A DNA stretch of 64,000 nucleotides from assembly GCA_015058985.1 (NCBI GenBank), contig SVBH01000003.1:1-64000 (forward strand), in the 5' to 3' direction. This DNA is from Erysipelotrichaceae bacterium (GTDB taxonomy: Bacteria > Bacillota_I > Bacilli_A > RFN20 > DUOF01). Of the stretch, positions 1 through 9,900 are shown one piece after another. Position 1 is the stretch's first letter, and each line of letters starts with the position of its first letter. Both the position numbers and the translations under genes were made by a program. The notes beneath the pieces were generated by a model. The model was given only the letters and a program-made list of their open reading frames with translations. It did no database searches and was not told the DNA's origin.

Positions 1-1030
1 ACTGTTGCATTATCATCATTATTTGTTGATAAACTTCCAGCAGTATAAGTACTTCCACTTAAACTTCCTTTTGTTGCACAATTATCAGTTCCTAAAGTAT
101 ATGTTACCGTTCCTTGTGCACCTGATACTAAAGTTGATAAATTTGTTGCAGATAATACATATACTGTTTTATTACTTACAGTTATTGGGTTTCCTGCTTT
201 TCCAATAGTTAATGTATATATTGCACTTGCTGCATTATATTGTGCTGTTTGACTTGCAGTTACAGTTACTTTAATTGTTGTAGGTGAAATTCCAGATAAA
301 CTTGATAATGTTACTGTTGTTCCACTTACTGCACTTCCTGCTGTACCATTATCATCACTTACACTTAATGTTGCTCCTGAGTGATATGCTGTTACTGTAA
401 ACGTTTTTGTTGATGTAGCACCATAATTCATGCTTTCAGATGTCTTACTTAACGTAATATTTCCTGTTGCTCTTGCTACTGCAATAGTTACAGTTTTACT
501 TGTTGCTTTTACCGTTGCAGTTCTTGATAAACTTGCAGTAATTGTTACTCCAGTATGATATGCTTTTGCAGTCAATGCTCCTGTACTACTATTAATTGCT
601 AAATAATCAGCATTATTTGATGTATATGTTATTGAACCTGCTGTTCCACCAGATCCACTTGCAGTAGCTACTGCACTCTTTCCTGTAGCACCATAAGTGA
701 TACTACTTGGTGTTGAACTATTGAATGCCAATGTTCTTGTATATTTTTGAACAGTTAAAGTGATAGTCTTGCTTCCACTATTGTAATTTGTATTTCCTGC
801 TGCTGTTACAGTAAATGTTACTGTTGCATCATTATCATTATTTGTTGATAAACTTCCAGCAGTATAAGTACTTCCACTTAAACTTCCTTTTGTTGCACAA
901 TTATCAGTTCCTAAAGTATAAGTTACTGCTCCTTGTGCGTTTGAAACTAAAGTTGATAAATCTGTTGCAGATAATACATAAACTGTCTTATTACTTACAG
1001 TTATTGGGTTTCCTGTTTTGGTAAATGTTA
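1..1030. repeat. In-frame long-period DNA repeat (offset 819 bp = 273 codons) inside the giant gene
   Basis: Bases 1-~206 closely match 820-~1025 (e.g. 'atttgttgataaacttccagcagtataagtacttccacttaaacttccttttgttgcacaattatcagttcctaaagtata' in both). The following stretch (~230-480 vs ~1100-1290) is also similar but more diverged. Confidence 0.8.
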
Positions 1031-3326
1031 AAGTATATGTTGCACTTGCTTCTTTATAGTTAGCAGTAGCAGCACTTTTTACAGTTGCTACAACAGAAGT
1101 TCCAACAGTTAGTGTACTCAAACTACTTAAGGTTACTGTTGTACCATTTATTGCACTTCCTGCTGTACTATTATTATCAGTTACACTTAAAGTTCCACCA
1201 TGACTAGAATTTACAGTGAAAGTAGTACTACTAGTTCCGTAATTTACACTACCAGAAGTAGCACTTAAAGTTACACTTCCATTTGCTTTTAATATCCATA
1301 AAGTTACAGTTGTTGATCTATTAGAATAGTTAGTACTGCTTGCATTAGTCGTTGCAGTAATTGTATATTTTCCGGCGTTTGTAAATCCATTTCCTGTTCC
1401 AGTTGTCTTTGTACCACTAGGCGTAGAACTTGTTCCAGTTCCAGCATCAGATGCAGTAAATGGTAAAAAATCCCAACTGAATGAAACAGTTCCAGCACTT
1501 GCTGTACAAGTAATTGTTTGTGCACTTCCTGTATAAGTTTTATTTGAAGGCGCACTACAATTCCAAATTATGTCTAATTTTGCAACTCCTTTTACAGTAA
1601 ATGTTTTTGTTGCATTATTATAACATGCTGTATCAGTAGGAGTAAAAGTAAAAGTAATGGTAATATCACTTGTAGTATATTGTTTTCCTGTCATTGTAGC
1701 AGTTAAATTAGTATTAGGAGTAACACTTGTAGTATTTAAAGAAACAGTAACATAAGTAGTGCTAGATGAAGACGCAGCCATTGTACCAGCAACGTTTGAT
1801 TTAACAGTGTTAGTAACAGTTCCATTATAAATTAAACCAGTAACTGATGCTGAACCTAAAGTAAGTGTTGGTGTGGCTTTTATTGTAGTTGCATTAGTAT
1901 TATTTGCTGCATCAGTAATATCAGACCAGCTAGCATTATTATAGTTACTCTTAGTTGCACTTACAACAACATAAACGTAGTTTCCTACACAAGTTCCTGT
2001 ACATTTATACGTAGAAGAAGTAGCCCCATTTATTGCAGTTCCTCCACTTGTACTGTTACTACTATTTGTATACCATTGATAAGCTAAAGTTGCATTATTT
2101 GTATTAGTAACACTTGCTGTTAAAGTGTTAGCACATGTATTTGTTCCAGTAATTTTAACGCTTCCACTTAGTGTAGCGTTTTGTATTCTAAACGTTACAG
2201 TTGATACATTACTACAAACATATATAGTTGCATTTGCAGTTGCACTCGTAGAACTTGGAACCGCTCTAACATAAACTGTAACGCTACCCACATTAGTTAA
2301 AGATGGCTTTTCAGTACTGAAACCACTTGTAGAACTTGTAGTTGAATATTGAACAGTACCACCAGTAGGAGCACTGATAGAATAAGTTTGAGCACTACCA
2401 TTATATGTTTTAGTAGAATCACTTGCGGTAATAGTAAGTTTAGTAACAGTAATTGTTTTAGTTACTGTATTTCCAGCCATATCTGTTAGTACAACAGAAG
2501 ATGTAGCAGTTACAGTTTTAGTTACCGCAGCAGAAGTAAATGCAGTTTGAGCTGTGCCAGCAATTGTCCAAGATTCTATTCTAGGAAGAGTAGAACCAAA
2601 GTTTACATTTCCATCTTTAATTGAAGAACTTGCCTTATCTCCTACAGTACTTGTACCCAAAGTGTTTGTTAAAGTAACATTTGCATTTGCACAAGTTCCA
2701 CTACAAGTAGCAGTTAAAGTCATATTATTAACGCCACCACTACTTCTAAGTATCAAAGTAGACGCTACAACACGAACGTCAGTACCTTCAAGACCAAATC
2801 TTACAGTTACTACATACCAAGTTTTGTCTGTACCAAGAGTGATAGACTTATATATACCATTAGAACTTGAGCCATATGCTGTCCAACCTGTACCAATTGC
2901 AATTGGGTAAGTTGTACTAGCCGTATCAGCAGTTAATCCAGCTTGTGAAACGGAAGTTCCAGCAGTTACATTAATTTGGTAATATGTCTTGGAAGCCTCA
3001 AACGAATATTGAGCACTTGCGATTTTTGGTAATTGCAAAAACACATTGACTGTGCTTGCATTAACAGCTTCTTTAATTTTGCCACAATCTTTGTAGTTGT
3101 AAGAAGCCCCATCAATATCACAAACGTCTCCCAAAGTCAAGGATGTTAATCCTGACTGTGTTTGAGGGATTGAAATGACCTCAGTTTCATTTTCCAAAGT
3201 CCATGAATCTGCCTTCACACCTTGGCCATTCACAAACATCATTGCAAACATAAATGCTGCAACGATAGCAAAGAAACTTGCTATAAATCCCTTTTTAAAA
3301 CTCGTTTTACTTTCCGTATAATTCAT
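1..3326 (-). CDS. Giant repeat-containing secreted/surface protein, N-terminal ~1108 codons, runs off left edge of window
   Basis: Manual translation of the minus strand from ATG at 3326..3324 (MNYTESKTSFKKGFIASFFAIVAAFMFAMMFVNGQGVKADSW...) shows a signal-peptide-like start and an open frame with no stop to base 1. Repetitive Ser/Thr/Gly-rich Ig-like/MBG-type segments (e.g. 'SDSTKTYNGSAQTYSISAPTGGTVQYS'). Absent from the ORF track, probably because no stop lies in the window. Confidence 0.85.
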   Translation of the reverse strand, partial: MNYTESKTSFKKGFIASFFAIVAAFMFAMMFVNGQGVKADSWTLENETEVISIPQTQSGLTSLTLGDVCDIDGASYNYKDCGKIKEAVNASTVNVFLQLPKIASAQYSFEASKTYYQINVTAGTSVSQAGLTADTASTTYPIAIGTGWTAYGSSSNGIYKSITLGTDKTWYVVTVRFGLEGTDVRVVASTLILRSSGGVNNMTLTATCSGTCANANVTLTNTLGTSTVGDKASSSIKDGNVNFGSTLPRIESWTIAGTAQTAFTSAAVTKTVTATSSVVLTDMAGNTVTKTITVTKLTITASDSTKTYNGSAQTYSISAPTGGTVQYSTTSSTSGFSTEKPSLTNVGSVTVYVRAVPSSTSATANATIYVCSNVSTVTFRIQNATLSGSVKITGTNTCANTLTASVTNTNNATLAYQWYTNSSNSTSGGTAINGATSSTYKCTGTCVGNYVYVVVSATKSNYNNASWSDITDAANNTNATTIKATPTLTLGSASVTGLIYNGTVTNTVKSNVAGTMAASSSSTTYVTVSLNTTSVTPNTNLTATMTGKQYTTSDITITFTFTPTDTACYNNATKTFTVKGVAKLDIIWNCSAPSNKTYTGSAQTITCTASAGTVSFSWDFLPFTASDAGTGTSSTPSGTKTTGTGNGFTNAGKYTITATTNASSTNYSNRSTTVTLWILKANGSVTLSATSGSVNYGTSSTTFTVNSSHGGTLSVTDNNSTAGSAINGTTVTLSSLSTLTVGTSVVATVKSAATANYKEASATYTLTFTKTGNPITVSNKTVYVLSATDLSTLVSNAQGAVTYTLGTDNCATKGSLSGSTYTAGSLSTNNDNDATVTFTVTAAGNTNYNSGSKTITLTVQKYTRTLAFNSSTPSSITYGATGKSAVATASGSGGTAGSITYTSNNADYLAINSSTGALTAKAYHTGVTITASLSRTATVKATSKTVTIAVARATGNITLSKTSESMNYGATSTKTFTVTAYHSGATLSVSDDNGTAGSAVSGTTVTLSSLSGISPTTIKVTVTASQTAQYNAASAIYTLTIGKAGNPITVSNKTVYVLSATNLSTLVSGAQGTVTYTLGTDNCATKGSLSGSTYTAGSLSTNNDDNAT

Positions 3327-3402
3327 ACTACACACACCTCACACCAAATTTTTAGGTTAATATATATTATATATATATTACTCTACCACTGTATTTTACT
3401 AT

Positions 3403-3423
3403 ATTTGATTTAATAAATCAAAT
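3403..3423. promoter_or_regulatory. Perfect 21-nt palindrome upstream of the giant gene at 3326 (candidate operator)
   Basis: atttgattta-a-taaatcaaat, 10-bp arms around one base, ~77 bp upstream of the start codon. Confidence 0.35.
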
Positions 3424-3517
3424 AAAAAAGTACTTTTGCTATGATTTTTTGCCCTGTAATAAAATTATAAAATATAGACACTAGAAGATAAATCTTCTAA
3501 GTACAGTTTTTCACAAT

Positions 3518-3541
3518 AAAAAAGGACTTTTTACAAGTCCT
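3518..3541 (-). terminator. Rho-independent terminator at clpB 3' end
   Basis: Minus strand aaggacttgtaaaaagtccttttttattg; stem aaggact/agtcctt plus T-run, overlapping the clpB stop. Confidence 0.7.
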
Positions 3542-6095
3542 TGTTAATTATAATAAATTTTCCATCTTCAAAATCTAAAAGATAACGCTTTATTGAATCA
3601 TCCATAATGATCTTTTTAGCTAATAAAGTTTCAACATTTCTTTGAATAAACCTTTTCAAAGGCCTAGCTCCATAATCAACTTGAAAACCTTGATTAACAA
3701 TCTCATCTTTTGCCCTAGAAGTTATTTCAAGAAAAATTTCTTTTTCAGAAAGTCTATTGTTTAGTTCACCAATAAATTTATCAACAATCAAATCAATTGT
3801 GTTTTTGTTTAAAGAATTGAACATTACAATTTCATCAATACGATTTAAAAATTCTGGCTTAAAAGTATTTTTCAGCAAATCATTAATTCTTTCAACAGCT
3901 TTGTTATATTCTAAATCCAACAAATAAGAAGAACCAAGATTAGAGGTCATGATGATAATCGTATTTTTAAAATCTACAAGTGTTCCCTTGGAATCCGTAA
4001 CCCTACCATCGTCAAGTATTTGCAACATCACATTTAAAACATCAGGATGTGCCTTCTCGATTTCATCTAAAAGAACGATCGAATAAGGATTTCGACGAAC
4101 TAATTCAGTCAATTGGCCACCTTCTTCATAACCCACATACCCGGGTGGAGCGCCCAATAATCGGCTAGTTGCGTGCTTTTCCATATACTCAGACATATCT
4201 ATTCTAATCATATAATTTTCAGAATCAAATAGTTGTTCAGCTAATGCTTTTGCAACTTCTGTCTTACCTACACCAGTAGGTCCTAAAAATAAAAAAGAAC
4301 CCATTGGACGTCTGGAATCATTAATTCCAGCCCTTGATCTAAGTATAGCATTGGAAACTAAATTAATAGCATGGTCCTGTCCCATTACCCTCTCTTTTAG
4401 TTTGTTTTCTAAATTCATCAATTTCTCTACTTCACTTTTAACTAACTTTTGAATAGGGATTTTTGTCCAAGCAGAAATTATTTTAGCAATATTATCATCG
4501 GTAACTTCTTCGTTTAACATTTTATCTTCTGAAGTTTTTCTCTCATAATCCTCAATCTTCTTTTCCAATTCAGGAATCAAGACATATTGAATTTTAGCAG
4601 CATCTTCATATCTAGCTTCTGTTTGAGCAGTTTCTAAGTCTAATTTTAATTTATCTATTTGAGATTTATAAGTCTTGGATGCAGAAATTTCCTCTTTTTC
4701 TTTTTGCCAAATCTCTTTTAAAACCATTTGACGATCTGCTAAATCTTTCCTTTCATTCTTAATAGCATTTAATCTTTCAATTGACTTAGCATCTTTTTCA
4801 TTTTTTAATGCTTCTATTTCAATATCTAACTGAATAATCTTTTTTGTTATCACATCTAAATCAGTAGGCATAGAATCAATCTGAATGCGTACGCTTGCGC
4901 ATGCTTCATCAATTAAATCAATTGCCTTATCTGGTAAAAACCTATCAGTAATATATCTACTTGATAAAGTAACAGCACTTACAATGGCACTATCTAATAT
5001 TTTCACACCATGATGTATTTCAAAACGTTCTTTCAATCCACGCAAAATTGCAATTGTATCTTCAATTGAAGGTTCAGTAACCATTACCTTTTGCATTCTT
5101 CTTTCTAGTGCAGGATCTTTTTCAATGTATTTACGATACTCATCAATTGTAGTAGCCCCAATACAATGTATTTCTCCTCTAGCTAACATAGGTTTCAGAA
5201 GATTTGCTGCATCCATCGCACCATCGGCACGACCAGCACCAACTAAATTATGTATTTCATCTATAAATAAAATTGTTTTCCCATCACTATTTTGAATTTG
5301 ACGCAAAACAGCTTTTAATCGTTCCTCAAACTCACCACGATATTTAGCACCTGCAATAAGAGCACCCATATCTAATTCAAAAATAGTATGTCCTTGTAAA
5401 CTTAATGGAACTTCATTCTTATGAATCAACCATGCTAACCCTTCAACAATTGCAGTTTTACCAACTCCTGCTTTTCCAATTAAGACAGGATTATTTTTAG
5501 TTTTACGAGAAAGAATTTGTAATACCCTACGAATCTCATCGTCTCTACCAATGATAGGATCAATTTTACCCGCTTTTACACTAGCGACCAAATCTCTACC
5601 ATATTTTTCTAATACCTCGTAATTAACCTCAGGGTTTTCATCTTCCACCATATTTCCACCTCTTATCCTCATAATTATATTAACAGCATCTTCTCTTGAA
5701 AGAGAAAATGTTTTAATAATCTTTTTCATCAAAGTATGTTTTGATTTAAAAAAAGCCAAATATATATGTTCCAAAGAAATGAATTTATCATTAAACGAAT
5801 CCGCTTCATTATCTGCTAAGTTTAAAAGTCTTTCTAATTCCAAACTGCAACTTACTTTTTCATTGCGATAAATTTTCGCATAAGAAGAAAAGTAATCATT
5901 AATTAATTTAGTAACTATTTCTAAATCTACCTTCATTTTAGAGAATAAACTAATTATTAAATTATCATTATCCTCAATACAAGTATCAATGAAATGAGGT
6001 AGGTCAAACTGAGAATGAGATAAAGCAATCGCCTTTTCTTGTGCTTTATTTAATAGTTCCTTTGCTTTTCTAGTAAGTTCCTTCATCAATAACAT
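3531..6095 (-). CDS. clpB: ATP-dependent chaperone ClpB (Hsp100, two AAA+ domains with coiled-coil middle domain)
   Basis: Two Walker A motifs ([16 protein letters not shown]), [46 protein letters not shown], middle domain, no obvious IGF ClpP loop. Start could be codon 1 (6095) or codon 4 (6086). Confidence 0.93.
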   Translation of the reverse strand: MLLMKELTRKAKELLNKAQEKAIALSHSQFDLPHFIDTCIEDNDNLIISLFSKMKVDLEIVTKLINDYFSSYAKIYRNEKVSCSLELERLLNLADNEADSFNDKFISLEHIYLAFFKSKHTLMKKIIKTFSLSREDAVNIIMRIRGGNMVEDENPEVNYEVLEKYGRDLVASVKAGKIDPIIGRDDEIRRVLQILSRKTKNNPVLIGKAGVGKTAIVEGLAWLIHKNEVPLSLQGHTIFELDMGALIAGAKYRGEFEERLKAVLRQIQNSDGKTILFIDEIHNLVGAGRADGAMDAANLLKPMLARGEIHCIGATTIDEYRKYIEKDPALERRMQKVMVTEPSIEDTIAILRGLKERFEIHHGVKILDSAIVSAVTLSSRYITDRFLPDKAIDLIDEACASVRIQIDSMPTDLDVITKKIIQLDIEIEALKNEKDAKSIERLNAIKNERKDLADRQMVLKEIWQKEKEEISASKTYKSQIDKLKLDLETAQTEARYEDAAKIQYVLIPELEKKIEDYERKTSEDKMLNEEVTDDNIAKIISAWTKIPIQKLVKSEVEKLMNLENKLKERVMGQDHAINLVSNAILRSRAGINDSRRPMGSFLFLGPTGVGKTEVAKALAEQLFDSENYMIRIDMSEYMEKHATSRLLGAPPGYVGYEEGGQLTELVRRNPYSIVLLDEIEKAHPDVLNVMLQILDDGRVTDSKGTLVDFKNTIIIMTSNLGSSYLLDLEYNKAVERINDLLKNTFKPEFLNRIDEIVMFNSLNKNTIDLIVDKFIGELNNRLSEKEIFLEITSRAKDEIVNQGFQVDYGARPLKRFIQRNVETLLAKKIIMDDSIKRYLLDFEDGKFIIINKDL

Positions 6096-6720
6096 TATCT
6101 CCTTTGTTCAATTCTAAATCATTTTTAGAACTAACTCTACAGATTTTATTATCAACTTTTTTTGACTTATTTAAAACCACATAAGATAACTTATTAACAG
6201 TATCAGTCTGTAATTTAATTTCATCTAACAAATATTTTAGAGCAGTAGAATGTACTATAGTAATATTTTTAGAAGATGCATACTCACGTGTGTCTGTATC
6301 CTTAGAAATTAATTTTATATAATCATCTAAAGAAGAAACATATATAATTGCACAGTCTTCACTATTATTATCTGTAAGGTAATTATTATATATATTATTT
6401 ATATAACCTCTTATATCATTATATTTAGGATTATAACAATATATTGGTAAATACTTTTTTTCACCCGTTTTAATAGCAACATCAATTGTTTTTTTATTTA
6501 AAGATATTTTATTAACTTCATATTGTTTACTATCAAAACAATTAGAAACAATAGAAATTAAATTTGTTTCATTTAAAGTTTTATTATAATTATTTAAGAC
6601 ATTTAAAATATTATCACTAGTCTTAATTTTTCTTACATTATTAAAAGTAATGTATTTATATACAGAATAAGTATTTAACAAGATACTAAAAATTAATAGA
6701 ATAAGTAGAACTTGTTCCAT
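6070..6720 (-). CDS. Small membrane-anchored protein of unknown function
   Basis: ORF track start is 6756, but ATG at 6720 (MEQVLLILLIFSILLNTYSVYKY...) follows an aggggtg-like RBS. One N-terminal TM helix plus a soluble domain. Overlaps clpB, suggesting co-transcription. Confidence 0.65.
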   Translation of the reverse strand: MEQVLLILLIFSILLNTYSVYKYITFNNVRKIKTSDNILNVLNNYNKTLNETNLISIVSNCFDSKQYEVNKISLNKKTIDVAIKTGEKKYLPIYCYNPKYNDIRGYINNIYNNYLTDNNSEDCAIIYVSSLDDYIKLISKDTDTREYASSKNITIVHSTALKYLLDEIKLQTDTVNKLSYVVLNKSKKVDNKICRVSSKNDLELNKGDNVIDEGTY

Positions 6721-6796
6721 ATAACACACACCCCTTTTGCACAAATTATAGCACAAAAAAATATTTTTGCATCACATTTTTAAAATTTTAAATAAT

Positions 6797-6820
6797 CATA
6801 TATACATATATGTATATATG
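6797..6820. repeat. Perfect 24-nt palindrome
   Basis: catatatacatatatgtatatatg equals its own reverse complement; lies between the giant-gene terminator and the small-protein/clpB promoter region. Confidence 0.6.
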
Positions 6821-6840
6821 AAAAAACATTTTTTCATCAA

Positions 6841-6870
6841 AAAAGAGGATTTTTAACCAAATCCTCTTTA
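6841..6870 (-). terminator. Rho-independent terminator of the giant surface protein gene
   Basis: Minus strand taaagaggatttggttaaaaatcctctttttt; stem aaagaggatt/aatcctcttt with U-run. Confidence 0.75.
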
Positions 6871-6916
6871 TTTTTTATTAATCATTAGGTTTTTATTGAT
6901 AAATTATTTTACATTC

Positions 6917-9900
6917 CTAGAACGCTGAATAATCATCGTCATCATCTTCTACAAAAGAATCTCCCTTTTTCTTTTTAAGGTGTTTAAATAAGAACGCTCC
7001 TCCTACTCCAGCACCTACTAGTCCAAATACTCCAATTACTAAAGGAATAATAGGTAGACTAGATTTTGTTTTCTTAGCTGCTACTACTGTTATTTCTAAT
7101 ACAACAGAGTTTTCGTTACCAGAAGTATCTTTAACAGTAAATTTAATATTATAAGTTCCTTTTTTAGAAGTATCAAACTCACCTTGATCAATTTCCAATA
7201 CAATTTTATCCATTGCATCATAATTATCTTGGATAGATTCAATATAAGAATTGAAATCTACTACTGTTCCAATTACTACTCTATCAGTTAATTTGGTAAG
7301 CGTAATTTCAGGTCTGACATTATCTACTACAATAACTGTTCTCTTTACAGTAGCTGCAGGATATCCATTCATGTCTACATAATTATAAAGAAGATAATAT
7401 GTACCAACGATATTTTTATTAAAGTCATTTTCCCATACAACATCAGTTACATAAATTTTGTTGCCCATATCATCAATAACATATGCACCTTTATCTTTAT
7501 AATCAGTACCTAAATTAATTGAAACTGTAGCATCACCATCAAGAACTATCACAGGATAAATAATTGGAGAATAATACAATACAACATCAATAAATGACTT
7601 ATTAGTAGTAACATTTACATTGATACTCTCAGCATTTTTATCAATTACTTCAATTCCTGCACCTTTCAAATATCCATATAAAATAAAATCTTTAACGCTA
7701 GGAATAGTAACTACTAAATTTGTACCATAACTATATTTTCCATCCATATATAAATATCTATTAATTTCCTCACCTGTCTTAAAGTTTACTAGTTTTAAAT
7801 AAACATCAATCAATGAAGGATTGTACTTAATAAATACAGTCATTTCATCAGAATTCACTAATGAAATAATTTTTGAATTATCCAATACATCTACTGTATA
7901 TCCTGGTTTATATGGAGCATTAACAACTAAATTCTTACGTCCATAATAAACATTGACTAAAGTTGGATTTCCTAAATAACATTCTTCCCTAATATCTCCA
8001 TCAGCAGAACAAGTATGTCCTTGAACCTTAATAACGGAAATAATTGGTTTATATTTGATTAAAATATAATCTGTATCAGACTTATTGGCATCTTTATCAT
8101 GAGTAAATGTATAAGAATAGATATAATCATTTTCAACTAATTCTATATTAGTTTCTGCATCAAAATCAGGCAAATGATATTCCCAATTAGGCAATTTAAC
8201 TTCAATTCGTGTATTACCTTCACCTTTGATTTCTACTTTATTTTCATAGCAATCAATATAACCACTTTCAATATCATTTGCATCAATTGAACACATTTGA
8301 ATATATCTTACATACTCACTAGTCTTATAAACTAAACTTACATATGCAGTAGGATTACTAACATTTGGATTATATGCTTCTATATCCTCAAGTGTATCAG
8401 CAGTTAATAAATTCTCTCTATCCAAATTATAGTAATATCCAATATAATCACTGCCTATAATTGTTTTAATATACGTAGTAATATCTACATCATCGTGATA
8501 TTGATAATTACTGATATTAATTTCAGGATTGATAGCATTGCCAACCCTATTTTCATATTTGATTCGTAAATTAATAGGATAAGCAGACACCTCTAATGAT
8601 CCATTTGTTACATTACCTAAAATATAGTTATTAGAAACAAATGTTCCATCAACATAACTGATAATATAACTACCAATATTCTCACCAACTTCCCTACTTA
8701 TTTCCAAAGATATAGCACTGGAATCATCATTGCCAACAAGACCAGTTACACTATAAGTAAATTCTGGATCTAAAGTACCAATTTTCTTTGAAATTTTATC
8801 AATTACAATATCTACAGATTTTGGAGAAACATTGATGATGCTAGAACCACTATAAGAAATATTATAGTTATTAGATTCTTCACCATTAATCATTACATTG
8901 ATAGCTTCAATATTATAAATGCCAGCATCAATTATTGAATCAACTGGAGAACCATCCTTAGTTAACTCAAGACTATAATAAGTAACACTTTCGCCTGAAA
9001 CTAGATTTATAACGCTTAAACAATATTTATCTTCATTATTTTCACAAACATCATAACCAATCAAATCACGACCTGTATAAACCAAATCATTTGAAGAAAC
9101 AAATTCTAAATTCAATGTTTTCTTATTAATAACAACAGTGTCTTCAATAATTGTTGATTTATAATTATCATTATTACTACTTATTTCAACTGTAATATCA
9201 TATGTTCCTGCATTTGTAGCAAAGAATTGATCACCTACAAGATTATATGCAGTACCATTTCTTAAATATTTAATTGAAGCCAAATCACTATTATAATTAC
9301 CATGAGTAATCGTAGCTAAAGCTATTGGTTGACCACTATATATAACATCTTGAGCTACTGTTAAATAAGTTGTAAATGATGCTTTATCAATTGTAACAAG
9401 TACTTCTTCAGCGACACTGTCCTCGTAATAAGGAGAACCAGTCAACTTAACAATAAGAGTATACGCTCCAGCATTAATTTTCTTTCTACTATCTGAAGGT
9501 ACACAATCAGCTTCACCCACAATTACATAGCAATAAGAAGCATTTCCATAAGTACCTTTATCTAAATCTAATTCACTATAATCAGTACTTTCTCCTAAAC
9601 TAAACTCAACTTTTTCAATTAAGTCAAGTTCACTACCATTATATACTAAACCACTCTTACCTGTAGTTTTTAAATTTAACTTAGTTTTTGTTAAATTAAC
9701 TGTAACAACAGGTTTATCAAACGTATAGTTATCACTATTACCAGTCAATGTAGAATCAATTTCTAAATCATAGAAATATACACTTTTATTTAAACCTGCA
9801 GCATCACTACTTACTTGTCCATTCCAGCATGAAACATCTAATTCCTCTCCATCAACATTACCAGTATAAGTATTACATATCAATTCAACACTTATTACTC

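Noticed and set aside
5-1024. Plus-strand ORFs 5-208 and 815-1024 (near-identical proteins)
   Set aside because: They are antisense shadows of the long minus-strand repeat protein frame; their similarity simply reflects the underlying DNA repeat.
1304-2910. ORFs 1304-1555 (-) and 2554-2910 (+)
   Set aside because: Overlap the continuous minus-strand giant gene in other frames; low-complexity composition typical of shadow ORFs.
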